Of a stretch of DNA of 52,401 nt, positions 25,708-34,505 are shown piece by piece. Within the stretch, counting starts at the first letter, position 1. Every line of letters begins with the position of its first letter. The stretch spans positions 1-52,401 of the forward strand of contig CAJTER010000033.1 in the NCBI GenBank assembly GCA_910575405.1. Reading direction: 5' to 3'. The position numbers and the translations under genes are program-made. Under the pieces are notes generated by a model, which did not search any database, had not been told where the DNA came from, and was given only the letters and a program-made list of their open reading frames with translations. The stretch is from Clostridia bacterium (GTDB lineage Bacteria > Bacillota > Clostridia > Peptostreptococcales > Anaerovoracaceae).

Positions 25708-25736
25708 TTGCATTCCAAGGCAAAAAGTGGTTTAAT
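25708..25736 (+). promoter_or_regulatory. sigma-A promoter of the class I aminotransferase gene
   Basis: TTGCAT (25708-25713), 17-base spacer, TTTAAT (25731-25736). Just downstream, GTGGTTTAATAACATC partly resembles the activator dyad GTGGTTTTACATC, so cross-regulation is possible but weakly supported. Confidence 0.55.
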
Positions 25737-25785
25737 AACATCAAGAGGTCTTACCAATTAAATAGTTTTATAGGAGGCAAGGAAC

Positions 25786-26943
25786 GTGAAACATAAATTT
25801 ATTGCCAAACGATACTGGAAAGATCAGAGCACAGCCATGGGGAAATCCGACGAAATGGCCAAATCTTTCAACGATTGTATCAATCTTAGCCTTGGAGATC
25901 CGGATCTTATTACGGATGATTTGATTATTCGTAAATCCTATGAGGATGCACAAGCTGGTCATACCAAGTATACGGACTTTCGCGGTGATCCGGAGCTGCG
26001 GCAGGAAATCTGCAGTTATTATCAAGAGGAATACGCCATGGATATCCGGGATGAAGAAGTCTTCGTCTGTGCATCAGCCTGTCTCGGCATGTATCTGGCT
26101 CTGGAAGCCATTGTGGATGATGGAGATGAAGTAATTCTTCAGGCGCCGTTCTTTACGCCATACCCACAGCAGGTGGAACTGGCAAGGGGAATCCCGGTAG
26201 AGCTTCCCACTTATGAAGATGAAGATTTTCAAATTAATGTTGAGCGGCTGGAGTCTCTGATTACAGAGCGCACCAAGGCCCTGGTCATCAATTCTCCCTC
26301 TAATCCGACGGGAAACTGCCTGACTGTGGAAACAATGGAAAAAATTGCGGCGCTGGCTGTAAAGCATGACCTCATCGTTATTTCCGATGATATTTATACG
26401 GCTTTCAGCTATCAGAATCCCTTTATACCCTTTGCGAGTCTTGCAGGTATGCGGGAACGGACCATCATTCTCAACTCTTTTTCCAAGAATTTCACTATGA
26501 CTGGCTGGAGAGTGGGCAATATCATTGCGCCAGATTACATCATTAAAGTGATCCAGCAGATCAACGAAAACGTGGTGTTTACCGCACCTTCCATTTCCCA
26601 GAGGGCAGCCCTCCATGCTCTGCGTCATCGGGCTGAAATACAGCCGCCTATGGTGGAAGAATACAAAAAACGGATGTTTTATGCGGCAGAACGGATCAAT
26701 CAGCTCCCAAAGCTGTCAGTTATCGACCCTCCTAAAGGAAGCTTTTATTTGTTTATCAATATTAAAGAAACTGGTCTGACCAGTCAGGAAGCTGCGGAAA
26801 AGATTCTGGAGGAAGCGCATGTATTGATGCTACCTGGAAATGCATTCGGCTCGTGTGGGGAAGGATACGTGCGTATTGCCTGCACAGTCAGTGTGGAGGC
26901 CCTGAAGGAAGCATTTGACCGCATTGAGAGGATCCGTTTTTAA
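25786..26943 (+). CDS. class I/II PLP-dependent aminotransferase
   Basis: Fold-type I aminotransferase of 385 residues, aspartate-aminotransferase-like. The motifs are FRGDPELRQEICSYY, VINSPSNPTGNCL (cofactor region), VISDDIYTAF (Asp that binds the PLP nitrogen), SFSKNFTMTGWRVG (Schiff-base Lys) and YVRIACTVS (substrate-carboxylate Arg). It transfers amino groups between 2-amino and 2-oxo acids. The start is GTG, eight bases after AGGAGG. It is encoded divergently from the sigma-54 activator and upstream of a YjiH-type transporter, so it may belong to the same amino-acid programme. Substrate unknown. Confidence 0.93.
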   Translation: MKHKFIAKRYWKDQSTAMGKSDEMAKSFNDCINLSLGDPDLITDDLIIRKSYEDAQAGHTKYTDFRGDPELRQEICSYYQEEYAMDIRDEEVFVCASACLGMYLALEAIVDDGDEVILQAPFFTPYPQQVELARGIPVELPTYEDEDFQINVERLESLITERTKALVINSPSNPTGNCLTVETMEKIAALAVKHDLIVISDDIYTAFSYQNPFIPFASLAGMRERTIILNSFSKNFTMTGWRVGNIIAPDYIIKVIQQINENVVFTAPSISQRAALHALRHRAEIQPPMVEEYKKRMFYAAERINQLPKLSVIDPPKGSFYLFINIKETGLTSQEAAEKILEEAHVLMLPGNAFGSCGEGYVRIACTVSVEALKEAFDRIERIRF

Positions 26944-27027
26944 AGCGGATCCCTATCAACAATTTACGAGAGGAGTTTTGAAAGGAACGAAAAGACAAAG
27001 GCTGCCGCTGCTGAAGCCGTTATCACA

Positions 27028-28389
27028 GTGGAACTGAAGCCTGTTAAAAACTCAAATATTGCCAAGTTTATCCTTGCATCTGTTTTAGGTATTTTCCTGT
27101 TTTTGATTCCTATTCCGCAGGGAACGACCTTTACGATTCCCATTGGGATTCTCATTAACTGGGTATCGGATCTTCTGACTCTTGAGAATGTCAACCTGGC
27201 CAGTGTGGCAGTTTTGATATTTATTACATTTTCTACCATAGTAACCATTATCAACAAATTGTTTAAGCCTGCAATTATTCAAAAAAGCGAAAAGCTGAAT
27301 AAAATTTTTTCGCCATCACCGCTGTATTTTATCAGCCGCATCGTCGGTCTGATCATCGTGTACCTGGCATATTTCCAGATAGGGCCGGAGATGATCTGGT
27401 CGGATGCTACCGGCGGATCCATGCTGGGTGTTTCGGCTACTCTGGCCTCGGTAATCCTCTGTATCGCCTTTCTCATGCCGCTTTTGACGGATTTTGGCAT
27501 CATGGAATTCGTGGGTGTCGTTCTGCGGAAGGTGGTTCGTCCGCTGTTTACGGTTCCGGGACGCTCTGCCATCGACCTGATTACCTCCTGGCTAGGGACT
27601 TCCAATGCGGCGGCCATTTTAACCACGGGACAGTATGAGTCCGGATTTTACAGCGCAAGGGAAGCTGCTACCATTTCCATGAACTTTTCCTTTGTATCCA
27701 TTCCCTTCTGTTATGTAATCGCGACCCTCATCGGTGTGGAGAGCAAGTTTACGGTGTTTTATCTCATCAGCCTCATTGGCGGTGTTGTGCTGGCCTTTAT
27801 TATCCCCCGGATTCCGCCTCTGCGCATGCTGCCAGATACATATGATTCCATTTCCGGTAAACAGATTAACGAGGAGGTTCCTTCCGGTGTCTCCAAGCTG
27901 AAATGGGCCCTGAATCTGGCTGGCCACAGGGCGGAAGGAACGACTGCAAAGACGGTTGGCCGCTCCGGACTCCACATTTACGCCACCATGTTCATGGATC
28001 TGATTCCCGTGGTCATGGCCTGGGGAACCATCGTGCTGATTCTGGTAGAATATACGCCGATATTCCAGTGGATTTCGATTCCCTTTGGCTGGTACATGGA
28101 TCTCTGCGGGATAGAGGGTGCTTCGGAGGTTGCTCCTGCTGCGCTGGTGGGATTTGCGGATCAGTATATCCCTCCGTTGATGCTGGCGGATTTCCCGATT
28201 GAGAGAACTCGTTTTATCGTGGGCTGCATGTCCCTGTTGCAGATTATATATATGACGGAAATCGGGCTTATTGTTCTGAAATCCCGTGTTCCGGTTAACG
28301 CAGGCCACCTGTTCATCGTGTTCCTGGAAAGAACGATTATCGCCATCCCTCTGGTCACCCTGCTGACAAACCTGCTGGTTACCTTCTAG
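27028..28389 (+). CDS. YjiH-family membrane protein (nucleoside-recognition/Gate domain)
   Basis: Integral membrane protein of about 453 residues with roughly ten to eleven hydrophobic helices. SNAAAILTTGQYESGFYSAREAATISMNFSFVSIPF and the repeated gate-like segment near the C-terminus identify YjiH/Gate proteins, a group of putative transporters often beside amino-acid genes. The start is uncertain. The open frame extends upstream (ERNEKTKAAAAEAV...) to AGGAG at 26971-26975, but no ATG, GTG or TTG lies in frame at a useful distance; the GTG at 27028 has no good ribosome site. The gene follows the aminotransferase by about 84 bases and probably shares its transcript. Confidence 0.82.
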   Translation: MELKPVKNSNIAKFILASVLGIFLFLIPIPQGTTFTIPIGILINWVSDLLTLENVNLASVAVLIFITFSTIVTIINKLFKPAIIQKSEKLNKIFSPSPLYFISRIVGLIIVYLAYFQIGPEMIWSDATGGSMLGVSATLASVILCIAFLMPLLTDFGIMEFVGVVLRKVVRPLFTVPGRSAIDLITSWLGTSNAAAILTTGQYESGFYSAREAATISMNFSFVSIPFCYVIATLIGVESKFTVFYLISLIGGVVLAFIIPRIPPLRMLPDTYDSISGKQINEEVPSGVSKLKWALNLAGHRAEGTTAKTVGRSGLHIYATMFMDLIPVVMAWGTIVLILVEYTPIFQWISIPFGWYMDLCGIEGASEVAPAALVGFADQYIPPLMLADFPIERTRFIVGCMSLLQIIYMTEIGLIVLKSRVPVNAGHLFIVFLERTIIAIPLVTLLTNLLVTF

Positions 28390-28502
28390 CTGGCTCTCTG
28401 GAATTTGTAGTAAAAGCGTTGCCCGGCAGTATAATGACCGGAGTTCGTTTCGCTCTGTTTCATATTATGAAACATTTTGTTTACATATTAAAACGCAGCC
28501 TG

Positions 28503-28531
28503 TTGACTAATCGGCTTCTCAAGCTTATTAT
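28503..28531 (+). promoter_or_regulatory. sigma-A promoter of a candidate RNA
   Basis: TTGACT (28503-28508), 17-base spacer, TATTAT (28526-28531). No gene with a ribosome site follows before the terminator at 28840. Confidence 0.55.
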
Positions 28532-28537
28532 AAGGAT

Positions 28538-28880
28538 GATAAATTTATAGTACATATGACTCAAAGCTTTGCATGAATGTACTGTTAAATTACCGGGATG
28601 AGGCCTGAGGCAGGAGTCATCAAGGCATTTACGCCCGGTATGCATACGACACGTTTTCTTGAGAAATTGTGTCGAAATACCTCTACATGTACTGTCGAAT
28701 TGACAGATTATATAATGCAACTGCCAGTTTGGCAGTACATATTTACCACTCTATATGGCCTCGCTCGCATTCTGATAAGAACAATACTTACCTTATATCC
28801 ATACCCTTTGCGGGCGAATGCCGCAACTTCATACTCAAACCAGCAAAACGCGCTTTCGGCGCGTTTTGCTGGTTTTTGCT
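28538..28880 (+). ncRNA. candidate structured non-coding RNA
   Basis: Between a good promoter and a strong terminator lie about 340 bases without a supported gene but with several perfect stems: ACCGGG/CCCGGT (28592-28639), CGACAC/GTGTCG (28647-28674), CTGTC/GACAG (28692-28706) and CTGCCA/TGGCAG (28721-28735). I do not recognise a known RNA family. A 99-codon frame (28598-28897) crosses the region but lacks a ribosome site and runs through the terminator. Alternatively this is debris of a mobile element. The structure is seen; the RNA is inference. Confidence 0.35.
28840..28878 (+). terminator. strong Rho-independent terminator
   Basis: CCAGCAAAACGCGC (28840-28853), loop TTTCG, GCGCGTTTTGCTGG (28859-28872), then TTTTTG. 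Perfect 14-pair stem. Confidence 0.85.
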
Positions 28881-28928
28881 TTGTTAAGATATATTAAAAT
28901 CCTGCCTCCGCTTCTCCGGATCGCAAAT

Positions 28929-28960
28929 AGCCGCCTCCAAAATCGGGAAGCGGCTGTTTT
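28929..28960 (+). terminator. second terminator-like stem
   Basis: AGCCGC (28929-28934) pairs with GCGGCT (28950-28955), followed by GTTTTC. Shorter than the stem at 28840; the rest of 28881-29036 shows no gene. Confidence 0.45.
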
Positions 28961-29036
28961 CTATGTATATCCCTTTTGTTTTTTCTTTTTAGCAGAACAC
29001 TTCTCTCAGATAGATGAAAGATGCTGTACTTTGTGC

Positions 29037-29549
29037 TTATAAGGTCAGAGATGGTGCGGAATAGGTTCTTCCTGCCAGTTCAGAGTCCAGCATATAGAGG
29101 CCCTTTGCATCGCTGCCGAATAATTCAAATCTGCTGACCATGTTATCTGCATTATCTTCTTCTTCAGCCTGTTCTTTAACAAACCAGTCGAGGAACTGCA
29201 TGGTACGGAAATCTTTATCCTGATAAGCTGCGTCGTAAATGTTGTGGATCAACCCCGTTACAAAGCGCTCATGCTCTGCACCTGCTTTCAGCGGATCAAT
29301 AAATTCCTTGAATTCCTTATCCGGTTTTGCAATTGCCTCCAGCGTTACACTTTCGCCATTCTGCTGCAGGTATTCCATGAACAGCATCGCGTGATCCCGC
29401 TCTTCCTGAGCCTGAATCTTGTACCAGTTGTAAAAACCGTCAAGGCTCTGATCTTTATAATAATTTGCCATATCCAAATACAGATATGCGGAATAAAATT
29501 CTTTGTTCACCTGATCGTTTAATAATTCTACTACTTTTTTTGATAACAT
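29037..29549 (-). CDS. ftnA: ferritin (non-haem, bacterial FtnA type)
   Basis: Iron-storage ferritin of 170 residues. Ferroxidase ligands appear in NKEFYSAYLYLDMANYY (Glu), AQEERDHAMLFMEYL (Glu-Glu-x-x-His) and FVKEQAEEEDNADNMV (Glu and Glu), as expected for FtnA. The 24-mer oxidises Fe(II) and stores Fe(III), limiting Fenton chemistry when this anaerobe meets oxygen. Start ATG with AAGGAGG. Its promoter shares a 15-base stretch with that of the reverse rubrerythrin gene at 48014. Single gene. Confidence 0.95.
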   Translation of the reverse strand: MLSKKVVELLNDQVNKEFYSAYLYLDMANYYKDQSLDGFYNWYKIQAQEERDHAMLFMEYLQQNGESVTLEAIAKPDKEFKEFIDPLKAGAEHERFVTGLIHNIYDAAYQDKDFRTMQFLDWFVKEQAEEEDNADNMVSRFELFGSDAKGLYMLDSELAGRTYSAPSLTL

Positions 29550-29660
29550 TTCGTTTCCTCCTTTTTCTGCGGGTTTATATTCAGATATTTTTTCAGAGTA
29601 CAGCGAGCCTTTCCTGATGCTGTTCCTTTTGCATTCTGTGGCTTCTGTACAACCTAAATT

Positions 29661-29677
29661 ATTATACCACTTTTTTA
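29661..29677 (-). promoter_or_regulatory. extended -10 promoter of ftnA with shared motif
   Basis: On the minus strand TAAAAAAGTGGTATAAT contains a TATAAT -10 (29666-29661) with TG two bases before it. The -35 is poor. The stretch is nearly identical to the reverse-rubrerythrin promoter at 47945-47960. Confidence 0.6.
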
Positions 29678-29694
29678 GATACCAAACATAGTTT

Positions 29695-30483
29695 TTATTC
29701 GATATATCCCATGCTTCTGGAAAGCTTTTTTGCCACCTGTTTTACATACTCAGCTGTACTTTCAATCCGATCATCTGTCAAAATGCGAATATCTCCGCTG
29801 GCGCTGATAGCCGCGATCACATCTCCCCTATAATCGTAAATAGGGGCCCCAATACATCGGTATCCTATCTCAAATTCCTCATCGTCCAGCGCCCAGCCCT
29901 GCCTGCGCACCTTTGCCATTTCCTCATGAAAGTCCTCCATACATGCAATTGTGTTTGGTGTGAGCTTTCTGAAGCTACAGTCCTTCAGCAGGAAATTCAG
30001 TTCCTGTTTTGAGTAGCTGGAAAGTAAGCACTTTCCCAGCGATGAACAATACGCGTGTACGCGAACTCCGATCTGAGAGTACATTTTCATAGTAGAAACT
30101 ACATCCATCTTTTCAATATAGACTACCTCATCACCATCCAGTATCCCCAAATGAGATGTCAGTCCTAAGTGGGAAGTAATATCTACGATATATGGCCTGG
30201 CTTCCGTCTGCAGTTCCAGGCTGTTAATATGGCAACTTACTGCCTCAATAAGTTTCAGTCCAATCCGATATGTCCCGGATTCATTTTTTTCCACATAATT
30301 TCGTCTTGCCAAAGTGGAAAGAAGTCTATGCGCTGTGCTTTTATGCAGCTCTACCCGGTTTGCAAGTTCCGTCACTCCCAAACCGGCCCGTTCCTCTGCC
30401 AAAACTTCAATGATATCAAGCGCCCGCTCAATGGACTGAACCCCTCTGTCTTCTCTCTGCTGTATGGCTTCTGATTTTCCCAA
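29695..30483 (-). CDS. IclR family transcription regulator
   Basis: Regulator of 262 residues. The N-terminal winged helix (about 15-75) has ALDIIEVLAEERAGLGVTELANRVELHKSTAHRLLSTLARRNYV, and the C-terminal IclR effector domain contains LTSHLGILDGDEVVYIEKMD, RVHAYCSSLGKCLLS and RCIGAPIYDYRGDVIAAISASG. Such proteins usually repress catabolic genes and bind aromatic or small organic acids. The start is TTG at 30483, eight bases after AGGAGG. It stands between groEL and ftnA with no obvious target beside it; control of the catabolic genes further left is possible but unproven. Confidence 0.93.
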   Translation of the reverse strand: MGKSEAIQQREDRGVQSIERALDIIEVLAEERAGLGVTELANRVELHKSTAHRLLSTLARRNYVEKNESGTYRIGLKLIEAVSCHINSLELQTEARPYIVDITSHLGLTSHLGILDGDEVVYIEKMDVVSTMKMYSQIGVRVHAYCSSLGKCLLSSYSKQELNFLLKDCSFRKLTPNTIACMEDFHEEMAKVRRQGWALDDEEFEIGYRCIGAPIYDYRGDVIAAISASGDIRILTDDRIESTAEYVKQVAKKLSRSMGYIE

Positions 30484-30601
30484 ACTGCTTACCTCCTTTT
30501 ACCCACATTATATTGTGCCTAAAGGACAGCACGTTTGAATCTCCTTTATTCCCCCTTACAGTAAAGAACCTGTATCAAGACCACCTTCTGAACAGAACAA
30601 G

Positions 30602-30627
30602 GAGCAGCCTGCATCTGCAGGCTGCTC
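30602..30627 (-). terminator. terminator of groESL
   Basis: GAGCAGCCTGCA (30602-30613), loop TC, TGCAGGCTGCTC (30616-30627). On the minus strand it is followed by CTTGTTCTGTT, a weak U-tract, 18 bases after the groEL stop. Confidence 0.65.
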
Positions 30628-30645
30628 AGGCAGTATTGCGATGAA

Positions 30646-32307
<1,662 letters not shown>

Positions 32308-32318
32308 CTACTCTTTTA

Positions 32319-32597
32319 TTACTCTACGATTGCCAGAACATCTTTCTGTGTTAAAATCGTATATTCTTCGCCCTGATATTTAATTTCTGTACCAGCATAC
32401 TGGGAGAAAATCACAGTATCGCCGACTTTGACTTCCATCTTTTCATCTTCTGTTCCTGGACCTACTGCAATGATTTCTGCCATTTGCGGTTTTTCCTTTG
32501 CCTGACCCGGCAGTACAATGCCGCTGGCAGTCTTTTCTTCTGCTTCTAATCGTTTAATTACCACTCTGTTGCCTAAAGGCTTGATTCCAAAACTCAT
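32319..32597 (-). CDS. groS: co-chaperonin GroES (Hsp10)
   Basis: Lid of the GroEL cage, 92 residues. Contains [34 protein letters not shown], whose mobile loop touches GroEL, and the terminal [11 protein letters not shown]. Start ATG with AAGGAGA. First gene of the heat-shock operon, under the CIRCE element at 32646. Confidence 0.98.
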   Translation of the reverse strand: MSFGIKPLGNRVVIKRLEAEEKTASGIVLPGQAKEKPQMAEIIAVGPGTEDEKMEVKVGDTVIFSQYAGTEIKYQGEEYTILTQKDVLAIVE

Positions 32598-32645
32598 CGT
32601 TTCATCTCCTTCGCTTTATCTTTATTTTATTATTTGACTCACCTG

Positions 32646-32672
32646 TTAGCACTCACTCTTTTTGAGTGCTAA
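32646..32672 (-). promoter_or_regulatory. CIRCE operator (HrcA site) of groESL
   Basis: TTAGCACTC (32646-32654), nine-base spacer, GAGTGCTAA (32664-32672): an exact CIRCE inverted repeat. HrcA repressor, whose gene is not in this window, would bind here. Confidence 0.97.
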
Positions 32673-32676
32673 CTAT

Positions 32677-32705
32677 AATTTAATACTTTCTTTTCCAGTT
32701 GTCAA
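32677..32705 (-). promoter_or_regulatory. sigma-A promoter of groESL
   Basis: On the minus strand TTGACA (32705-32700) and TAAATT (32682-32677) are 17 bases apart; transcription would start inside the CIRCE element. Confidence 0.7.
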
Positions 32706-32884
32706 CAGGTTTTTTTCATTTTTTGCTAAAGAAATTTTAAAGGAAGGCTTCCTTCATATATTTTAGCGTATCGTGCAAATGAATTTTCCGCTGCTTTATA
32801 AACTGCAGGTCCCCTTGCCCCATGTAATATGAATACATAAATATCTTTTTATGTTATATTTGTAATTTTTTTCTATAAAATCCA

Positions 32885-32913
32885 TTGACACAAGGCACTC
32901 TGTATGGTATATT
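32885..32913 (+). promoter_or_regulatory. sigma-A promoter of the coiled-coil gene
   Basis: TTGACA (32885-32890), 17-base spacer, TATATT (32908-32913), near consensus. The stretch 32706-32884 holds no gene I can support. Confidence 0.75.
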
Positions 32914-32967
32914 GGTAGCACAAAAACAGGTTGCAAATGGATTAAAGAATGAAAGGGGGAAAACAAC

Positions 32968-33606
32968 TTGACGAACGATGAATTACTGCTGGAAATTTCC
33001 AGCTCCATGCAGACGCAGCTTCAGCCTGTATTATACAGGCTGGATCGGCTTGATAATCGGGTTGAAGGCCTGGAAGCTGAAATGAAAGAGCTGAACGGCC
33101 GAGTTGGGGTATTAGAAGTCGGAATGGAGCAACTGATTAGCCGGGTTGGATGTTTGGAAGTCGGAATGGAACAATTGAACAGCCGGGTTGGACGCCTGGA
33201 AGCTGAAATGGAGCAACTGAGCAACCGAGTTGGACGCCTGGAAGCTGAAATGGAGCAATTGAACAGCCGGGTTGGACGCCTGGAAGCTGAAATGGAGCAA
33301 CTGAACAGCCGGGTTGGAGACTTGGAAGCCGGAATGGGGCAGCTAGGCAACCGGGTTGGATGTTTGGATGCTGAAACCAAATACATAAAATCTCATCTTG
33401 AGAAAGTAGAGGCGGAAAACAGAGAGGCAAAACTTCTGCTCGAAACACAGGTTCTGCCTCTACAGAAGGAGCTGAGCACTTACAATAGGTCTACTTATAA
33501 ACGCTATCTGGATTCTGTGGAGAAAATAGATGCCATGGAAAAAAATCAGCAGTTTCTCATGCGGGTCGTGGCTGATCACGGAAGGAAAATCAAGCAGTTG
33601 TCCTGA
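32968..33606 (+). CDS. coiled-coil repeat protein of unknown function
   Basis: Cytoplasmic protein of 212 residues starting with TTG, eight bases after AAAGGGGG. Residues 28-139 are eight copies of a 14-residue unit close to L-N-S-R-V-G-R-L-E-A-E-M-E-Q. Hydrophobic residues recur every 7 (L, V, L, M), so it is two heptads per unit and should form a long coiled coil. The C-terminal part (140-212) is charged helix ending MRVVADHGRKIKQLS. No signal peptide or membrane segment. It resembles other repeat-built clostridial proteins of unknown role; a scaffold or multimerising function is only a guess. Confidence 0.85.
   Translation: MTNDELLLEISSSMQTQLQPVLYRLDRLDNRVEGLEAEMKELNGRVGVLEVGMEQLISRVGCLEVGMEQLNSRVGRLEAEMEQLSNRVGRLEAEMEQLNSRVGRLEAEMEQLNSRVGDLEAGMGQLGNRVGCLDAETKYIKSHLEKVEAENREAKLLLETQVLPLQKELSTYNRSTYKRYLDSVEKIDAMEKNQQFLMRVVADHGRKIKQLS
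33049..33384 (+). repeat. eight tandem 42-bp repeats inside the coiled-coil gene
   Basis: Eight in-frame units of 42 bp encode the 14-residue double heptad. The central four units are nearly identical at DNA level (for example AGCCGGGTTGGACGCCTGG recurs), which suggests recent expansion by slippage or unequal exchange. The number of units may vary between strains. Confidence 0.9.
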
Positions 33607-33630
33607 TAATGGCAACTGCTTTCTTCTTTG
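33592..33630 (+). terminator. terminator of the coiled-coil gene
   Basis: AAGCAGTTG (33592-33600) pairs with CAACTGCTT (33613-33621), followed by TCTTCTTT. The stop codon lies in the loop. Confidence 0.65.
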
Positions 33631-33652
33631 CAGGTGCAATGGAATGCCAGAA

Positions 33653-34504
33653 TTATTTCATGGTTCTGATATGATAAAATAAATACTGTTGAGCAAAGCC
33701 GCTGTACTGTCCGAAGGTTTTTTCCGCAAAGAGCTGCATCTCCTTTGGATCTGTGATGCCATAGAACTGCTCCATGACTTTTTTCATCCATACATCAACG
33801 GGGAAGCGGTCGTATTTTCCCATGGAAAAGAGGAGAATACAGTTAGCGACCTTGGGGCCGACTCCGCAAAAGCTGCTCACATAGTCAAAGGCCTGCTGGG
33901 AGGTCAGTTCTCTAGTCCCGGCCGCCTCCAGCCGGTCAAGGCCATCCTCTGCAGCCTGTTTTGCCGTCTTTATCAGATAGTTTGCCCGATAGCCCAGCCT
34001 GCACACGGCCAAATCCTCAGTGGAAAGGGCTGCCAGGGTTTCGGGCGCCGGGAACGTGTAATAGTCCCTGCCTTCATAAGCTCCTGCGTATTCTCCGAAA
34101 TTGCTGCACAAGGATTCGATGCAGCCTTTGATGCGGGGAATATGGTTGTTTTGGGAAATGATAAAGGAAAGAAGGGTTTCCCATTTATCCTGCTGTAGGA
34201 GGCGGATCCCTTCGCCGGAGCGTATGGCGGATTTGATAATCGGATCTTTCTCAGACAGGGCGGCCTTGATTTTGCCGTAGTCCCGATCCAGATCCAGATA
34301 GCTTCGCCAAAAGTTTTGAAATTCTTCCTCCGAGGTATTGCGAAGGATCAAGCGCCCCTCTTCATATTGTATATTGGCAATATTGCTTCCCGCGATGCCA
34401 GTATAGCTCCCATCCTGCTGCCGCTGCCAGCGGAAAGCCTGGCCACAGTCGAAGATATGATCCAAACAGAAATCACGGATTCCCTCTTTTACCACCTGTC
34501 CCAT
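33653..34504 (-). CDS. ogg: OGG1-type 8-oxoguanine DNA glycosylase/AP lyase
   Basis: Base-excision repair enzyme of 283 residues. An N-terminal OGG domain (DHIFDCGQAFRWQRQQDGSYTGIA) precedes the HhH-GPD domain with YRANYLIKTAKQ, the helix-hairpin-helix and catalytic Lys in CGVGPKVANCILL, and the catalytic Asp in RFPVDVWMKKVM. It would remove 8-oxoguanine and nick the abasic site. The last part (ITDPKEMQLFAEKTFGQYSGFAQQYLFYH) matches family ends. It starts two bases before the stop of the upstream ATPase gene, so the two genes are coupled. Bacterial OGG1-like enzymes are typical of Clostridia. Confidence 0.92.
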   Translation of the reverse strand: MGQVVKEGIRDFCLDHIFDCGQAFRWQRQQDGSYTGIAGSNIANIQYEEGRLILRNTSEEEFQNFWRSYLDLDRDYGKIKAALSEKDPIIKSAIRSGEGIRLLQQDKWETLLSFIISQNNHIPRIKGCIESLCSNFGEYAGAYEGRDYYTFPAPETLAALSTEDLAVCRLGYRANYLIKTAKQAAEDGLDRLEAAGTRELTSQQAFDYVSSFCGVGPKVANCILLFSMGKYDRFPVDVWMKKVMEQFYGITDPKEMQLFAEKTFGQYSGFAQQYLFYHIRTMK

Positions 34505-34505
34505 G

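Noticed and set aside
23979-25785. Second sigma-54 promoter ahead of the class I aminotransferase
   Set aside because: TGATAATTCTGCTTGCA has the TTGCA part but lacks the GG of the -24 element; a sigma-A promoter fits better.
28598-28897. 99-codon plus-strand frame in the ftnA upstream region
   Set aside because: No ribosome site, no motif, and it passes through a strong terminator stem.
33049-33384. Regular 42-bp repeats that could suggest a CRISPR array
   Set aside because: There are no unique spacers; the units are contiguous, in frame, and encode heptad repeats of a coiled coil.
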